This document shows, piece after piece, positions 48,401 to 62,204 of a stretch of 64,000 nucleotides of DNA (position 1 is the stretch's first letter; every line of letters begins with the position of its first letter). The notes under the pieces were generated by a model, which was not told the origin of the DNA, ran no database searches, and saw only the letters and a program-made list of their open reading frames with translations. A program made the translations under genes and the position numbers. This DNA comes from Diprion similis. Lineage: Eukaryota > Arthropoda > Insecta > Hymenoptera > Diprionidae. Location: positions 9,300,001 to 9,364,000 of the forward strand of contig NC_060112.1 of the NCBI RefSeq assembly GCF_021155765.1, in the 5' to 3' direction.

Positions 48401-51400
48401 TCTTTTAGAGAGGTATGTACACATTACAGGGATCGTTTCGAATGAATCACAGTTCTTCACAGCAAAAAGTCAGAATTTCTAAGTTATGACCTCTTGTAGT
48501 AATATATAATCAAATTTATTGCGAGAACAATTGCTTCAATATGGTATATATGAAGAAATGTCTGTCAAAATGGGTGAATTTTGGAAATTTATATCTCGAA
48601 AACTATTCAATTTGATATTGTTATTTATTTGTTTTTTTTCAATATGATGCAGACTAAACTTGCATAATTTTTTTCTATTGAAATCAATTGATAAAAAGCA
48701 TTGTTATTGACATAAACGTAATTTTGGATACTTTATTATTTTTACCGCCATACTTTTTTTTCTAAACAAAATGGTAATTGTCTGGAGTTTAAATTTGTTT
48801 TTTCGACCAAAATTTATGACTTTTCCTATATCGTAACATAAAAATGTGATAACTATTAAAAGAATGGAATAGTGGCAGAAGATAAACTACTTCGATCATA
48901 GACATTGCACTAAGATCACAGACTATCAATGGTTGAGTCATTTTTGGAGATATCTAGGCACCGGAAAACATGTCTCTGCGCGAAATACGATTGACGATAT
49001 TGTCAATAACAATGCTTCTTGTTGATTGATTTTAATAAAAAGAATATACAAATGAATCTCTACTTAGATAATTTTGAACAACGCAATCCCCAATCGAATT
49101 GAATAATTGTTTGTCAAGATATAAATTCCCGAAGTTCATACACTTTTTGGATATCTATTCATATTATACCCCTTTGAATTACAGATTGTACCCTTCATTC
49201 ATTACTTCTGTACAATGAAGCTATCTTGGGCCAGTGGGCACAGAATATGACCCTACTTCTGTAATTGAGAGTGCACAACAGATATTCTTGACCAGCATCA
49301 AATTAACAAAAATCTAATGAAAGCGTTGCAATATTTTTGGTTGAGCCCAAAATAGCTTTGTTGTAGGACTTTCCTATCGCATTCCAGGCAAGCACAAGTT
49401 TGACAAATGCCTTCAACATTGCAGCATTTACTAACAAAAACGTCATATCACAAATTCTGATTTTTGACTGACTATTGCTTTCAAATACTGATAGAGAAAT
49501 TTTGTAATAAATCCTCTGCATCGAGGCATTAATTTACAACATATCAATGGTTGAAAATATCACTGCATAAGGTGCATAAATTCGTAACACTCTTAGCAGC
49601 TTGGAAATTTTTTTTATTCGGTTGTATTTCATCTTTTTAAACACATTTGAATAAAATCTATAATTTATGCTCATTGTATTACATGTTCAAATCCTGAGGT
49701 ATTCAGCAGACTCAAATCGTACTCTAGCGAAAAATTTGAATGTTTATAGTTACTCGAATGAAAAAACTGAACCTCGTCAATATAGAATGAAGAAAATTAT
49801 TAATCGATGTTGAATTCAATGTTAATTTCTGATACTACTCCTATCTCAGGTCGTTCGTATTGCATAACGTCACATAGAATGATGATGCAGTGCATAGATT
49901 CACTGGTTCAGAAGGTCCAGTCCGGAGTTGTAATAAACTTTGAAAAAATTGGTCCAGATCCACCGCCTCTGGCGAACGATGCACAGCATCCAGACGATGA
50001 TGAAAATGAGGATGAAATGAATCTATTGAATGGTATTAGACCTCAGTTCCCTCCGAATACAATGGCGCCTGGAAATACCGCCTGGCATTCGTGTCGAAGG
50101 TTAATTTATGTACCACGATCAGCACAGAAGGGCTTTGCAGTAGGCTTTTGGCCAATTCCTGAAAGTTTCTGGCCTGATCTCAGTGCGAGTTCGTTGCCGC
50201 CAAGGTCTGCACATCCAAATGTGAAGTTTACTTGCACTAGTCAAGAACCAATGGTTATTGAAAATCTGCCTTTTGACAAATACGAACTTGAACCAAGTCC
50301 TCTGACGCAGTATATTCTTGCAAGAAAACAGCCCACAATTTGTTGGCAAGTTTTTGTGGCCAACTCTTACAAGTCCAGCGAAGTTGGACATCCGTTTGGC
50401 TACCTGAAAGCCAGTACAAACCTTACCTGCGTCAACTTGTTTGTTATGCCATACAATTATCCAGTGCTGCTTCCACTTTTGGAGGAACTTTTTAAAGTGC
50501 ATCGATTAAAACCAACAAACGAATGGCGAACCCAGTTTCAAAATTACATGAGGACTATGCCCACTTACTACGCATCAGTAAGTAGAAATATAATTATTTC
50601 ATATCAACTGTTCATGTACAGTTATGGTGAGCAGATTTCCAAGACAATTATTGAGACTTATATGTTACCTTCGTTTCAATACTGTACATGTGTCATTGCA
50701 CCAATTATCAGGCAGCTTTTCACACCCACAATTTTTTTTAGCCTGCAATTAAATTATGTTGTAGGGCACGTCATACTAAAAATATACCGAAACTTTTAGA
50801 CATCCAAGTGCCATGGTGCTCCGAAGAGACCTATAGAATTTTCACGTAATGGTTAAGAAGCATTATTTTTACACTCTACTACTTTACAACTACACTATTA
50901 CAATTGTAAGCAAATGAAACCTTTGACCTTAAAAAGCTGCTTGAAGATTGGTGAAATAATCCGCATATTATTACAATCTTTGGTAAAGATTGTCAATATA
51001 CTCATGTGGTACTGAGTCTGTTCTGTCTGTAACAATATTTAAGCCATTCAAATACATTTATCTTATTCAGATGTAAAATAATTTTTAGACAGAATCAATT
51101 ATAGCTATTGCTTGTCGTCAAATTCCTCTCTACTCTAATCAAAAAAAACTTATACAATTATTTTTTGAATTTATAGTCATTAAGAAGAGCGCTAACACGC
51201 ATGGGTGCACCTACACCGCTGGCTCAGACGTTGATTCCAGACAACATGGACAATTCCTTGTCTTACAGTGTTTTAAACTATTTAAAACGGTTAAAAAATC
51301 AAGCTAAAATAGAGTTTGAAAAACTTTGTAACGAAGTGATTTCAAAGCAAGTGGCTAATGCTAATTTAAATAAAACTTTAGCAAATGGTAACTCAACAAC

Positions 51401-54400
51401 TGTGACTGAAGGAGTTCGCGTTATGCCGCGAACACCACTGAAGAAAGATCTGGTGAGAAAAAATCAACTGTTATAGGTTTAAGGATTATTGCTAGTTTCG
51501 AGTTTTTTTATTACATGCCTGACAATTATTTTGATCCATCACATTCTCGCTTGAATATAAACATACCCACTGAACATTCACATTAAGTTTTAAGAAATAA
51601 GATTGTATGTTCGGTTCATCAAAACTACCAAACAAGCTTTTACAAGATTCATGATTATTCCAGGTATCACATCCACTGTTGCAAGACAAGTTCACAGGGC
51701 TCAGAGATCAGCTTAACGAGTTTGGTGGGTTCGTAGTAGGACTTGTCAGAAATCAACAGCAGCAGCGAGGGGCACAGAGTTATAGAAATGCATTTGATGT
51801 ACCAAGAAAATCACTGCTGGATCAAGTTGTTCGGATGCGAGCGAATTTTCTTCAGCCTGGATTATTACATACAAAGTTATTAGATGATGATTATGTCCAT
51901 TCAATGCCTGTAGCCCAAATGGGAAATTATCAGGAATATCTTAAACGAATGACTCCACCTTTGAGGGAAATAGAAAGTGCCCCAGTGAGACAGCACATGT
52001 TTGGTAAGTATCCTTGTAATTCACAATATAACTTTTGCTAATTAAATTGACCATAATAAGACTTTCGAAGTGTCTACTATGCGGAAGAACCCTGAAAATT
52101 CAGAATTCTCATTAAAAAAACCTGAAAATTTTAGGTAATTTGTCGATAACTTGATACAATTTTATTTGATACTCTTCAGATAGTCAATTTTTAACTGAAA
52201 AATTATTTTATTCAAAATTTAATGCTTGATCGAACATCCAACGAAAATGCTCAGAATTGTTAACAAAAGATAATTTGCAGAGTGCACTGATTGATTAAAC
52301 TTTGAATGAAAAATCATACTTTCAGTACACCTTGAAAATTACAAAAATTTCTTGAAAAACCTTGAATTCAAATATATCCAAACAATTGTAATCCAGAACT
52401 GCTTTAGATCAAGAATAAATTTTTTTTAACCCCATCTGAATTGAGAATTTTTAAATATAATTCATAGTATAGTACATAGATATGAAATATTTAGGTTGAA
52501 TAAGGAGCATTATTTTGGACTTGTTAATACAGTGTCGTATCACTTATAATTAAGAGTTTTCGAGTCTTCACTGTCGTATATACCACTAGAAAAGTTTCTG
52601 TTGTATAATATCGTAATTTATATTGGTAATTGGCCTCTAAAGCTAAATTTTACTTTTCACTATTTCAGGTAATCCTTTCAAAATAGACAAAAGAATGATG
52701 GTCGACGAGGCTGACATAGACATGGTTGGATCTACTTCCTCAAATTTGAAGACGGGAAGCTTAAAGCGAGCCACGCCGCCATCTGATAGCGGAGGTCCGC
52801 CTGCACCCAGACCCCCTCCAAACAAACGGAAACCAGGACCAATTCCGAAAGATGTTATTGTAAGGCGACCATCGTACTCACCTGTCAATACTCCACCAAG
52901 TTCGCCAATACCATGGATGGATGAGACCAAAAACCAGGTTGTGCCTACTGCCAATTCCAATAATATATCTAACTCGTCAAGTGCCTCTGGTAGTTTGAAT
53001 TTACTATCCCAAACTGTGCCGGACAAATTGGTGAATGGTTTGGCTGAGATTCCAGCAATGCCACCTTTCGAGCCAATGCCAATCGAACCAGTCGTCATCC
53101 ATTCTGAACCTCTTCCTACGTCAACTCGAATAATGTTAAACAACATCGATGCACCAAAGTGTGAGAATATAACTGAAAAACTGGATGAAATAAAAACTGA
53201 TCAAAACAGTTTACCAGTTAACGATTATGGAGAAAATCCGAATAATGTGAAGGTTGAAAATTGCAATGACGAACAACTTACCAATCATGTTGATGAAAAG
53301 CGAGAGATAAAGATCGAAAAGGATAAACCACTACCAAAGAAAGAGTTGGAGGAAATAAGGAAACACAATTTGTCCATCAGAGAATCTGTGTACAAAGAAG
53401 TACGAAGACGAGGAAAAAGTAAGTATTTTTATCATACGTAATCTGGTCAAAATACTGACAAAATATTGAACAAAGTTTACTCAATTCTGTCGTAATACTT
53501 CGAGATAACGATTGTGTTGGATTGTTATTATTCTATGCCAAATTATTTATCAATACTAATATTACTACGTACCAGAAGTTCATTCGGCTACAAAGTTTTT
53601 ATCTAAAGATAAAGATTTCCATGAAAAATTTCACAAGCCTTATTGCTCGTAATTAAGTGCATGAAAATCTGACGTAGTCTTCGGTACAGCATTACCGTTC
53701 ATCTTGTAGGTTTTGGTACACATGTTTACTAAACAGTCGTGATTCATAGTTTTTAATGTAGAAAAAGCATCCGTGGATATGTCATATGACTGTTATTGAA
53801 ATTATTGCAAAACTAAAACATCTAATATTACTATCTAATTTTTAAATTCGTAACAGTGAATTAATAGTTCATTAGTGCGGACCTTGTTATCCATGAATTA
53901 CATTTTTTATCTGGACGAAAAGTAGAAAACTATTATATTTCAATGTTTAATGAAATTTGACAATCTCGCACTGTTTCATTGTCACTTTTTACTAAGAGTG
54001 TGTTAGTTTATGCATTTTTGTTCAAGTCGAATTCGATCCTTTACAGAACTGTCAACATTGAGATTAAATTTAATTTACTATTGTATAGATGAACAGGTAG
54101 TGTTAAAAAAACAAATCCCTATTGAAATTATTTCATTTCTCTCGACATGTCAATTTTTATTGATTCTCTTCACGGCAAATCACCTGACTCTGCACGAATA
54201 CGTGTCGACTGATTCAACAAATCAGAGTAAAGTTAGAAAAATCTGAAATCGTGGCCAGAAATCCGGAATATGTATGGAAAAATTATCATCTTCCTTAAAC
54301 AATAAACCATCATATGTTTATAGTTGTAACTAATATCGAATTTATGAAACTTTGAATTCATCGTATATGCTTGATACACTGTAAGCCACAGTGAGTTTAT

Positions 54401-55385
54401 GATTTAAAGTATTTAATGACTAAACTTTGGACAATATACTTATAATTTAATATACGATATTATATCGAAGTAATTGAGTATATCAATATTTTGCAATGTC
54501 TTCAAACTCTATCTGTAATTTGAAAAATATGAAAAACAGGTTTTGCATAAAATTTTTCCAACTCAACCAAAATTTTATATGTACTTATATAATAGCTAAG
54601 AAAATCGAAGGGAATCAGTATTTTTGCCGCTGAATTCGCTGAACACATTGGCGACATTCATTTTGAACTTTCAATTAACACCCCGGTTAACACTGTAATT
54701 CGTTTATGCTGATATTCATTGAACTATTATCAAGTAACGATTTAGTATTATTATGGTAATATTGAGTGTCTAACTCATACGAACTCAGTAACTACATTTA
54801 TTATCAAACTATTTCAGAGTCCAATTGCAAAATCCAATACTCGCAAACATCATCTATGTTCTGCCGTCCCATTTGAGCAGTTTCAAGTTTTTGCAAATAG
54901 TATTTCTTGACTACTCACCTCAAATCTACAGATCCTCGCACTGACTAACGCAGTTCAGATCCGGGTTTTATTCCATGTATAAAGTTGACGTTTCAAGATC
55001 GTTTGGTTAATTTTTTTTTTATAATATCAACATCATGAAAATCTCAATTCTTGGATTCTAGTGCTGCCTTCAGATCACTTGTTCAGAGATTCTTAGATGG
55101 CTAATATAAGTCTTGAGGTGAATTAAGTAAACAAAATAAAGTCCTGAGATTTATGAATAAAACTTGTATGTTACAGATTATGCCGCGCTATTTTCGCATT
55201 TGCACCAAATACAAGGAACCTTAGATATACGGCTCGCCTTTGTACGCGATGTAATCAAAGAGTCGTTGCGGTTTAAACGACGTAATTTAGCAACATTATT
55301 AGAAGAATATCTTCAAACGATACAAGAAGATGGCCGAACAATGAATCATAAGGTGAACAACAATGGTGCAACGAAAATAAGCTAA
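45431..55385 (+). CDS. IntS6: Integrator complex subunit 6 (972 aa, complete)
   Basis: Nine exons: 45431-45547, 45606-45683, 47683-47922, 48120-48300, 49850-50577, 51177-51452, 51664-52003, 52669-53418, 55177-55385; 973 codons with stop. The N-terminus is a von Willebrand A domain beginning MTIIVFLIDTSASM, with the metal-site motif DTSAS at residues 9-13, followed by TFMNELKNLQCVGLTTLGAA and PSVIVVITDGG. The middle has the family's LCPFEEP-like region, WHSCRRLIYVPRSAQKGFAVG, ICWQVFVANSYK and FGYLKASTNLTCVNLFVMPY. Exon 8 is low-complexity (Pro/Ser/Asn/Glu). The last exon is the conserved C-terminal INTS6/SAGE domain (SHLHQIQGTLDIRLAFVRDV, LATLLEEYL). Family knowledge: INTS6 bridges PP2A to Integrator, and its C-terminus binds INTS3/SOSS. 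The 2-kb second intron carries no exon. The ATG is preceded by AAA and opens directly on the domain. Confidence 0.96.
45684..47682 (+). other. INTS6 intron 2
   Basis: 2 kb, AT-rich apart from a GC-richer patch just after the donor (45890-46110). No coding segment or RNA gene recognised. Confidence 0.75.
48301..49849 (+). other. INTS6 intron 4
   Basis: 1.5 kb AT-rich intron. Reading through the donor gives an alternative tail of about 60 residues, a shadow rather than an exon. Confidence 0.75.
53419..55176 (+). other. INTS6 intron 8
   Basis: 1.8 kb AT-rich intron separating the low-complexity exon from the conserved C-terminal exon. Nothing else seen. Confidence 0.75.
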
Positions 55386-58300
55386 GCACTTGATAGTTTA
55401 GGGCATTATATATTGTTGAAATCAAAGTAATAATGTTTACACGAATGAGAAACTACCGTACAAAGGCTTAACAAACTAGAGTTCAGCGATCTGTGAGAAA
55501 AACGTGAAAAATATTAAAATGACACACATAGTGAGGTTTAGTGATACACGTGGAAATTTGCATAGTAATCAATAATTAACTATAAATCTATTGAAACATA
55601 GCTGGTTTATCATGTGGTGAAATGCAATTTTTACGAAGTATAACTCGTCTACGAAATTTTGAAATATCCAGCCAGTGGAACTGTTGGAAACGAAAAAGGC
55701 TGATAAATAAAATCTGAATATTAAAAGTACAATGAGTATACGTTGAACTAGTTAAATTCTTGCGCACCTCAAAAAATACATTCAAATTCAACTGAATATT
55801 CCAATCGCAGTGTACAATTCCAAAATGTAACGTAATTGATATTTCGCGCATTTTGTACTATAGTGCAGTGTATACCATATGTCGAATTGATATAAATTAA
55901 TTAAACAACGCATTTTGAATGGTAAAAGTAAAAAAGACCAAGACTTCTGGCAATGCTTTATTTCAAAGCATTTCATATCAGATCGGTAACATAATATTGT
56001 ATTCGAAACCTAGCACTGTATTTTTGTAACGAAATCTTTTTTTGCGCAAAAGAACGGCAGAATGATGTTACAAAAATAGCAATATATGCCAATATTAAAT
56101 TTTAAGTATATTCATTTTAAGGTATAATAATCAAATCGAATGTTGATCACTGTGTACATTTTGTTATATATACATATTATATTTGTTGACTTAGTAAAGT
56201 CGAGCTCTAGGAACGGAAATAATACGTTGAAGATAAGAAAAAACGAGAAAAAGAACGGTATCAGTAGTAAAAAGCTGTGAAAATTTTAGAATTTGTTTGA
56301 AACAGATTTTCGCAGATCATACATTGTAAAAAGTTACATTCTGTAATTGAAAAAACAAAGAAAAATATTAAATATTTTACCATGTATTTTACTAAATTAA
56401 AAGGAACTGGAAAATTGAAACGTCTTGTTGGAATAAATTTTCTTATCCAAAATTCAGTACATTAAACTTCAGTAAATGCTTGTGCAAGGTGTCAAGATGT
56501 TCACCTAATACGTTTTTCCTAATTTGTTTCCTGAATTCTCTCTGTTGCAACCCTTTACGATTCGATTTATCAAGTATCCTTCGTTTTAAATGTCGAGTAT
56601 CCAATATCTTCACTGATACTTCCTGGCACTTTCAAGCCTGGACACTACCAACGCAATTTTTTTTTTTTTATCTATTCAGAACCTGTTATTATATCAATAA
56701 CAATAGTATTGTTTAGTTTGATCCTGAACTAGTCAACGATCAATGAAACAAAATGAATTGAATTTTTTAATATTCTAATAGGGCTAGTAAAGCACGATCA
56801 CGTTTGTCTATTCAGATATTTGATCATGCCGCAATAATTTATCACAAAATTGTGACATTCTGTTGATATCATCAGAAAAAATCGAAAACTGACTGTAGTA
56901 TGACAATGATTCTGCTCTGTTATTCAAGAGCGATGCTGGATTGGTTGCTATATAGCACAATTATATGATTTCATTCAAAAGTTTCAAAGAACGGTTGCCC
57001 AGACTTTAGGTAAATGATGAATAAGCAATGATTAATAAGTATGTTGGAAATTTTAGGTGACTTACAATTGAATATCATGTATAATATGTACGAAGAATTT
57101 TCAGAAAACTTATTTGATGATGTCAATGTCTATTTACTTCTGCACTGAGAATGTAGGTATAGCATAAACAAGATATATCAACATGTCCTGCCCTTTACAA
57201 AATTTTTAGCACATGTACAGTAAATGGATCTTTATTTATTGTTCAAAGATTTAGATATTTAATGTAAGTTAATGATGTAAGTAATTTGTTTTTTTTTTAA
57301 TTGGAGCCCAGCCGAGTCCATTGGACAATGACGCTATACGCTTAATAGCTCCTACTAAAAATAAAGCAAAACACTAAGTGCGATTCTGTAATTTATCGAT
57401 TATAAGAACATTTTTCGAAGAATAGCTCACGTGTTTACAATGCGCTGTGTGTAATTGATGTATGAGTTAATAGTGTATTTGACTTTCATATCGATAACTT
57501 GTGTGTCACAATCCGAAACAAACATGTTAAAAATGGCAGCCATAACTGTTTCCAGCGGCTCGCACAGCACTATAGAAGATATGAATTGAAAGTTGAATGC
57601 TTTAATTGATTTGCGAAGACATTCGATAAGTAGTTAACGTGTGAAAGGGAGATTCTCTGTATGACATTTTGAAGTCATCAAAGATTATTCTACACCAGGA
57701 TATCTAGTTTACAATAACAACCTTGTGAAAATGGTTTCTTTGATATGCAAAGGATAATTGACGGTATTGTCGAAAAACTTACGAGAGCTAATACATAAAG
57801 GTACTCGCACTGAAAATAACTGAAAAATAAAGAAATGGAACAGAAAGAAAATTTAATTTTACATGATAATCATGTAAAAATTCTTGTGAGAAGATAGAGA
57901 TTGTTAAAACTGACTGAAAATTGTTTATCGAGTAATTATATTTGTGATAGTGTTTATAAGATTTTACGATACCTAAAGTTGTGTTAAAATTTTCCTCTAG
58001 TATAAAAAAATATTCATGTTTTCACATCTCGATTAAACAAGTTTCGTTTTGTTTTAAAAATGATAATATAATCTACGAGGTCGTTGTTCTCTTTTTAAAC
58101 AATGCACATTTTTTAAATACCTACTCTTAATGTAACGTACTATCCTTACCGTGTAAATACTGTAAATTGTAAATAGAATTAAAATTGATATGAAACAATC
58201 GTTTCATTTTTACATTTATATTTCACAAGAAAAATAAATTTAAAAAAAATACTTTGAATGAGAATAAAAGAAAGAAAAAACAATAAAATTGATTTCAGTA

Positions 58301-59380
58301 AACTGGTTATAGAGGTTTGTCATTTCTTGCAATTTTAAAAAACCTGGTGAACTTGCAAACGTGAATACGCATAGTACAACATTTAACACAAATGAGCCTG
58401 TACATAGGAAATAGCTAATTGTCTGTAACGTTATCATATGTTGATAAATATTTGCACAAAAAATTTAAGTATCTGTGTGAAATTACCCAGTAATAAATTA
58501 AAAATAAGAAAATATAGGTATAGAAATGTGTAATAACTCGTAGGTCATATCTCGGATATATGCTTGACAGAAATGATGACGAAAAAGTTATTACTGCATG
58601 TAAACATTTGTCCCATGAAATATTCTCCAAATGTTAAATTGAAAAACATATTTCCTGATAATGGTGATTTTTCTGCAGCAGACGACTCGCCCTATTTTAC
58701 AGGCACAAGATTTCATTACTAAGGATATGTATATCTTCTCATAGTAATATCCTGAAATAATTTTCACTCCGTAAATATTTCGAATTGCATAAAGTATAAA
58801 AATACATGTGATATTTTCCTTTATTTACAATCACGAAGAAATGTATAATTACACAGATCCTGTAGGAACGAACAGGAACTCCAGTCATGAGGCTGCAGTA
58901 CCTGGAGTAAACAGTTGACTTTTTGCCCAATTACTTATGAAGCGGGTTACAGTAATCAAAGTAATGATACAATTGAGACCGGGAAATCGTCGCAGGTTAA
59001 ATTCGTACCAGTTCTAGGTTATAAACTGATTTTCAAACGTGCCGTGACGTGCGTTCAACTCCGAAATCCGACGAAAGTTATTTCGGTATATTTGGCGATC
59101 GAGTTTTCGAAATAACGACAGGTTTTCACCGCGAAAACTTGGGACGTTGTCCCGCGGGTGGAAATATGCAGCATTTCCCCGATTGTTGACAATGGAAATT
59201 GGAAATATGTGGGAAATTCGCCGATGTCGGAGTGAAAAAAAAGCGGCAGGTGGGGCGAATCGGTGTATGCGTTGTGTCGCATGCTTACGCTGACTTCGCT
59301 AGGGAGGCACGGCGGCGAGCTCAGATCACACATCAAAATGGCCGCATTTTAGTCTACAGACTGATTTTCTTTACTGTTTG
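55386..59380. other. INTS6 3' UTR and spacer
   Basis: 4 kb of AT-rich DNA with several AATAAA-like hexamers and no supported gene. The right end (59040-59400) becomes GC-richer, as expected for the next promoter. Confidence 0.6.
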
Positions 59381-59492
59381 CCAAACGTGGTAAAAGGGTG
59401 CATAAAGTGTTGGTTCAAGTGACGCGATCTGTTTCGCTGAAAATTCCTCCGTCGTCAGAGCAGAAGTTTTTTGTGAAATAGACGGAATTTCG
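59320..59492 (+). promoter_or_regulatory. Promoter / noncoding first exon of the last gene
   Basis: A CG-richer block with AAAATGGCCGC (59334 region, a YY1/Pho-like site), followed by a stretch ending in TTTCG before GTAAGG at 59493. The next acceptor in register is at 60194, only 25 bases before an ATG, so a spliced 5' UTR is likely. The transcription start is not determinable from sequence alone. Confidence 0.4.
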
Positions 59493-60219
59493 GTAAGGAG
59501 ATCCTACTCGGTTTATCATCCGCACTCCGGTCCTTGCCGGACCAAGCCCATTGTGTATTGACCGATTTATTAATAGATAATAGTTACTTTACAATTATGA
59601 ATTGAATGATCTTTCGCTGGAAGAAAATGTCGTTCAACGATCTACCTTTCGTTGAGAAAATTAAAACGGTATATTCATTTGGCAATCTCGAGCGATCGCG
59701 TATTTTAACTTTCCTTCGCAGACCAGCTTACACTCTGTGCTATAACAATAAATATCCTGATAGTTAGCAGTATTTATGATTTAATTTCACCATGCGTGTG
59801 TCGCACGTTAATCCGTAAAAAGGTTCAAACTTTTACATCACATGGTAATGACTACGTGACATAATAATTCCAAGTTAATTGTTGCGCTTTTCGAAGTATT
59901 GTTTGTTTTACGTCGACTGCAAATCAGTCCGCTTCCTGCCCTTTAAAAACTTCAGCAATATTTCAGCAATAGTGGGGTAATTGTAGTCAATCCTTCAGAG
60001 CAATTCTCTCCGGAAATTGATACAGATGAGAAAAAATTTACTCACAAATGTGAACCTGGCACACAGAATTCAGCTTTAAGACAAACCTGTTTATTTTATG
60101 ATTTGTAGTTATATTATATGTATTAAAATTTTATCATTTTAATTCAACTCCAAAATGTTTGAATGCGATTTTTATTTATTTTTTCATCTTTCAGGTTTCA
60201 AAGAGTGGGTTTTAGTAGG

Positions 60220-60852
60220 ATGTTGCGACACCAACATCATTCAATGCAAAATCAGCTCAGAGATCAGAATAGGTGTGTATATTTATTTCAAATAACATTT
60301 GCATTTTATAAGTTACGATTACAAAGTAAAAAAGAGCTTTCATATCTCCTTATCTGCTATGCACGTACTTATGTATGCAGATATACAACTCTAATACAAT
60401 TTGTGTACTTATACTTATGTGTCATTATGTGAATTATACTCTAAGGCAATTTTATGAATTGAAAATATTCGCTGTAAAAAATGTCAAATTATTCTCTTTC
60501 AGTATTCTCATACGTTCTTGTCAATTTTAAAAAATTTATTACCGCACTGTGGAAAACCGTAAAAAATCTAGAGAAAAACGAATTTAAAATGTTCTGTAAT
60601 CTACGGAAATTACAAAATGTTACACATGGATGTTGGATTTTAGGATGGCAGGACCTATGCATCCGATGCAGCAGCATCCACACCAGCCGCAGCATCCACA
60701 TCAACATCGAAATCCACATATAACGCACCCTCAACAACAACTCGGGATGGCTGCACATCAACATCCTCCACACCAAATACCACACGGTATCGCTCCTCAG
60801 AACAATCCTCGACAGCCTGTGTTGCTTGGAATCAACTCGCAACACACTAATG
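60220..60852 (+). CDS. N-terminal exons of a His/Gln/Pro-rich protein
   Basis: Coding part of exon 60195-60272 (ATG at 60220) joined to 60644-60852, in phase. The protein begins MLRHQHHSMQNQLRDQNR, then is dominated by His-Pro-Gln runs (HPMQQHPHQPQHPHQHRNPH), then a less biased segment (PRQPVLLGINSQHTNG). The exon ends with an AATG before GTATGT, phase 1. I could not find a phase-compatible next exon with confidence; a short frame at 61436-61467 looks coding-like (HGGSNGPGSET) but is in the wrong phase. Such low-complexity starts are common in RNA-binding and transcription-associated insect proteins. I do not recognise the family. Confidence 0.55.
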
Positions 60853-61947
60853 GTATGTTCAATTCATAATTATACACCCAACTTTCCAGTTCAAAGCAAT
60901 TTTTTTAATTCCCAAATAATCAATACAACAGTTCAACATTGGAAGATTTGATATAATTTCCCTGTAGATGTCAACTTTTGTTGTTTTGGCGTTTTCTTTT
61001 TCCATTTATTGCGAAAACGCAATTGAATAATTATGTAGAAAAGGGCAAGCTCAGATTTCAATATCATTTAATGTAATTTTTGCTGTACAGGTGTTTTCTC
61101 TTCATTTTATTACTGCAAGTTGGTGATACTTTAGAACCAAATTTTCTTCGACTTTCAATACCTAATTCTGCAAAATATTTTTTAACAACTTTAAATTATC
61201 TTCCCATATTTCAACATCACTCTGTTTTTCTATATAAATAGTTTTGTTAAGTCAGTTTTCCTTTTATTGAAAAAAGGAATTTATTTAGCAAATGGCGTAC
61301 TTGTTACTTCTCTGGAAGCTTATGAAAACAAGTGACAAGTTACGTATTTGAGGCTGTTGAAATTTCCTTGATAAAAATTAATTATTAGCGATCTTTAATT
61401 AATCAATTTAACTGCTTAAATAGTTGTAACTTAGCATGGAGGTTCTAATGGACCTGGCTCAGAGACAGGTATAAAAATAATTTACAATTGTTTTACTGAA
61501 TACTTTAAACCTGTTCGGCACCATTAGCCTTTGTAAGCAGTCATGTTCAGATATATCTTTTTTATTGGTCCTTCTGCCATTAAGACAGATATTATCGTGA
61601 GGATTCAACACCATCAAGTTAACATTGACCATTTTTCATGTACATACACAACGTATTTTATTAATGTGAATATTTCACTCTACAAACTTGCAAAGTTTTG
61701 TTGAACTTAGATTATAGGAATAGACTGCGTGAAGTATAAGTAATTGTTGGTAGCATTATCTACACTGCTTCTATATCGATGATTTTAATTGATGTGATTG
61801 TTTATTTCTTAACAATTCACCAATCCTCGAAAGTTCTTAGAAAAACTGGGTTAAACAACCACATTCCTCATCAACCTCAAATCCCACCCATTATTTAAAT
61901 TAAGGAAACGCACTAGTCAATTTCGACATGTCGTATATATCTGCAAC

Positions 61948-62204
61948 CATCGAAATTCATGTATCTCAAACACGAAAAGGGGCTTAACAGCCCTATTCTA
62001 TACGCAATTCTGAACAAAAATACTATGATACATTTTCATTTGACACAGAAATAAAGAAATCGCACAGCCTTTAAGAAATACAAAAGTAAATTCGTAGAAT
62101 TCATGCTATTTTAGAAAATGAATGGGAGTGTTTTTGTTCAGAATCGTTTATAGAATGGGGCTGTTAAGCCCATTTTCATGTTTGAAATATGTGAACTTCC
62201 ATAT
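61948..62204. mobile_element. 257-bp fold-back element
   Basis: Arms of about 85-90 bp facing each other across a loop of about 75 bp. The left arm has CAAACACGAAAAGGGGCTTA, ACAGCCC.ATTCTATA and ATTCTGAACAAAAA; the right arm has the inverted copies TTTTTGTTCAGAAT, TATAGAATGGGGCTGT and TAAGCCCATTTTCATGTTTG. Outer flanks (GAAATTCATGTA / CATATGTGAACTTC) also pair. No protein is encoded. Confidence 0.75.

Noticed and set aside
52643-53146. 167-codon minus-strand frame with Gly-rich translation
   Set aside because: It is the antisense shadow of the Pro-rich INTS6 exon 8.
61436-61467. Micro-exon candidate (HGGSNGPGSET)
   Set aside because: Flanked by AG and GT and coding-like, but its phase does not fit the preceding exon, where it would give an immediate stop.
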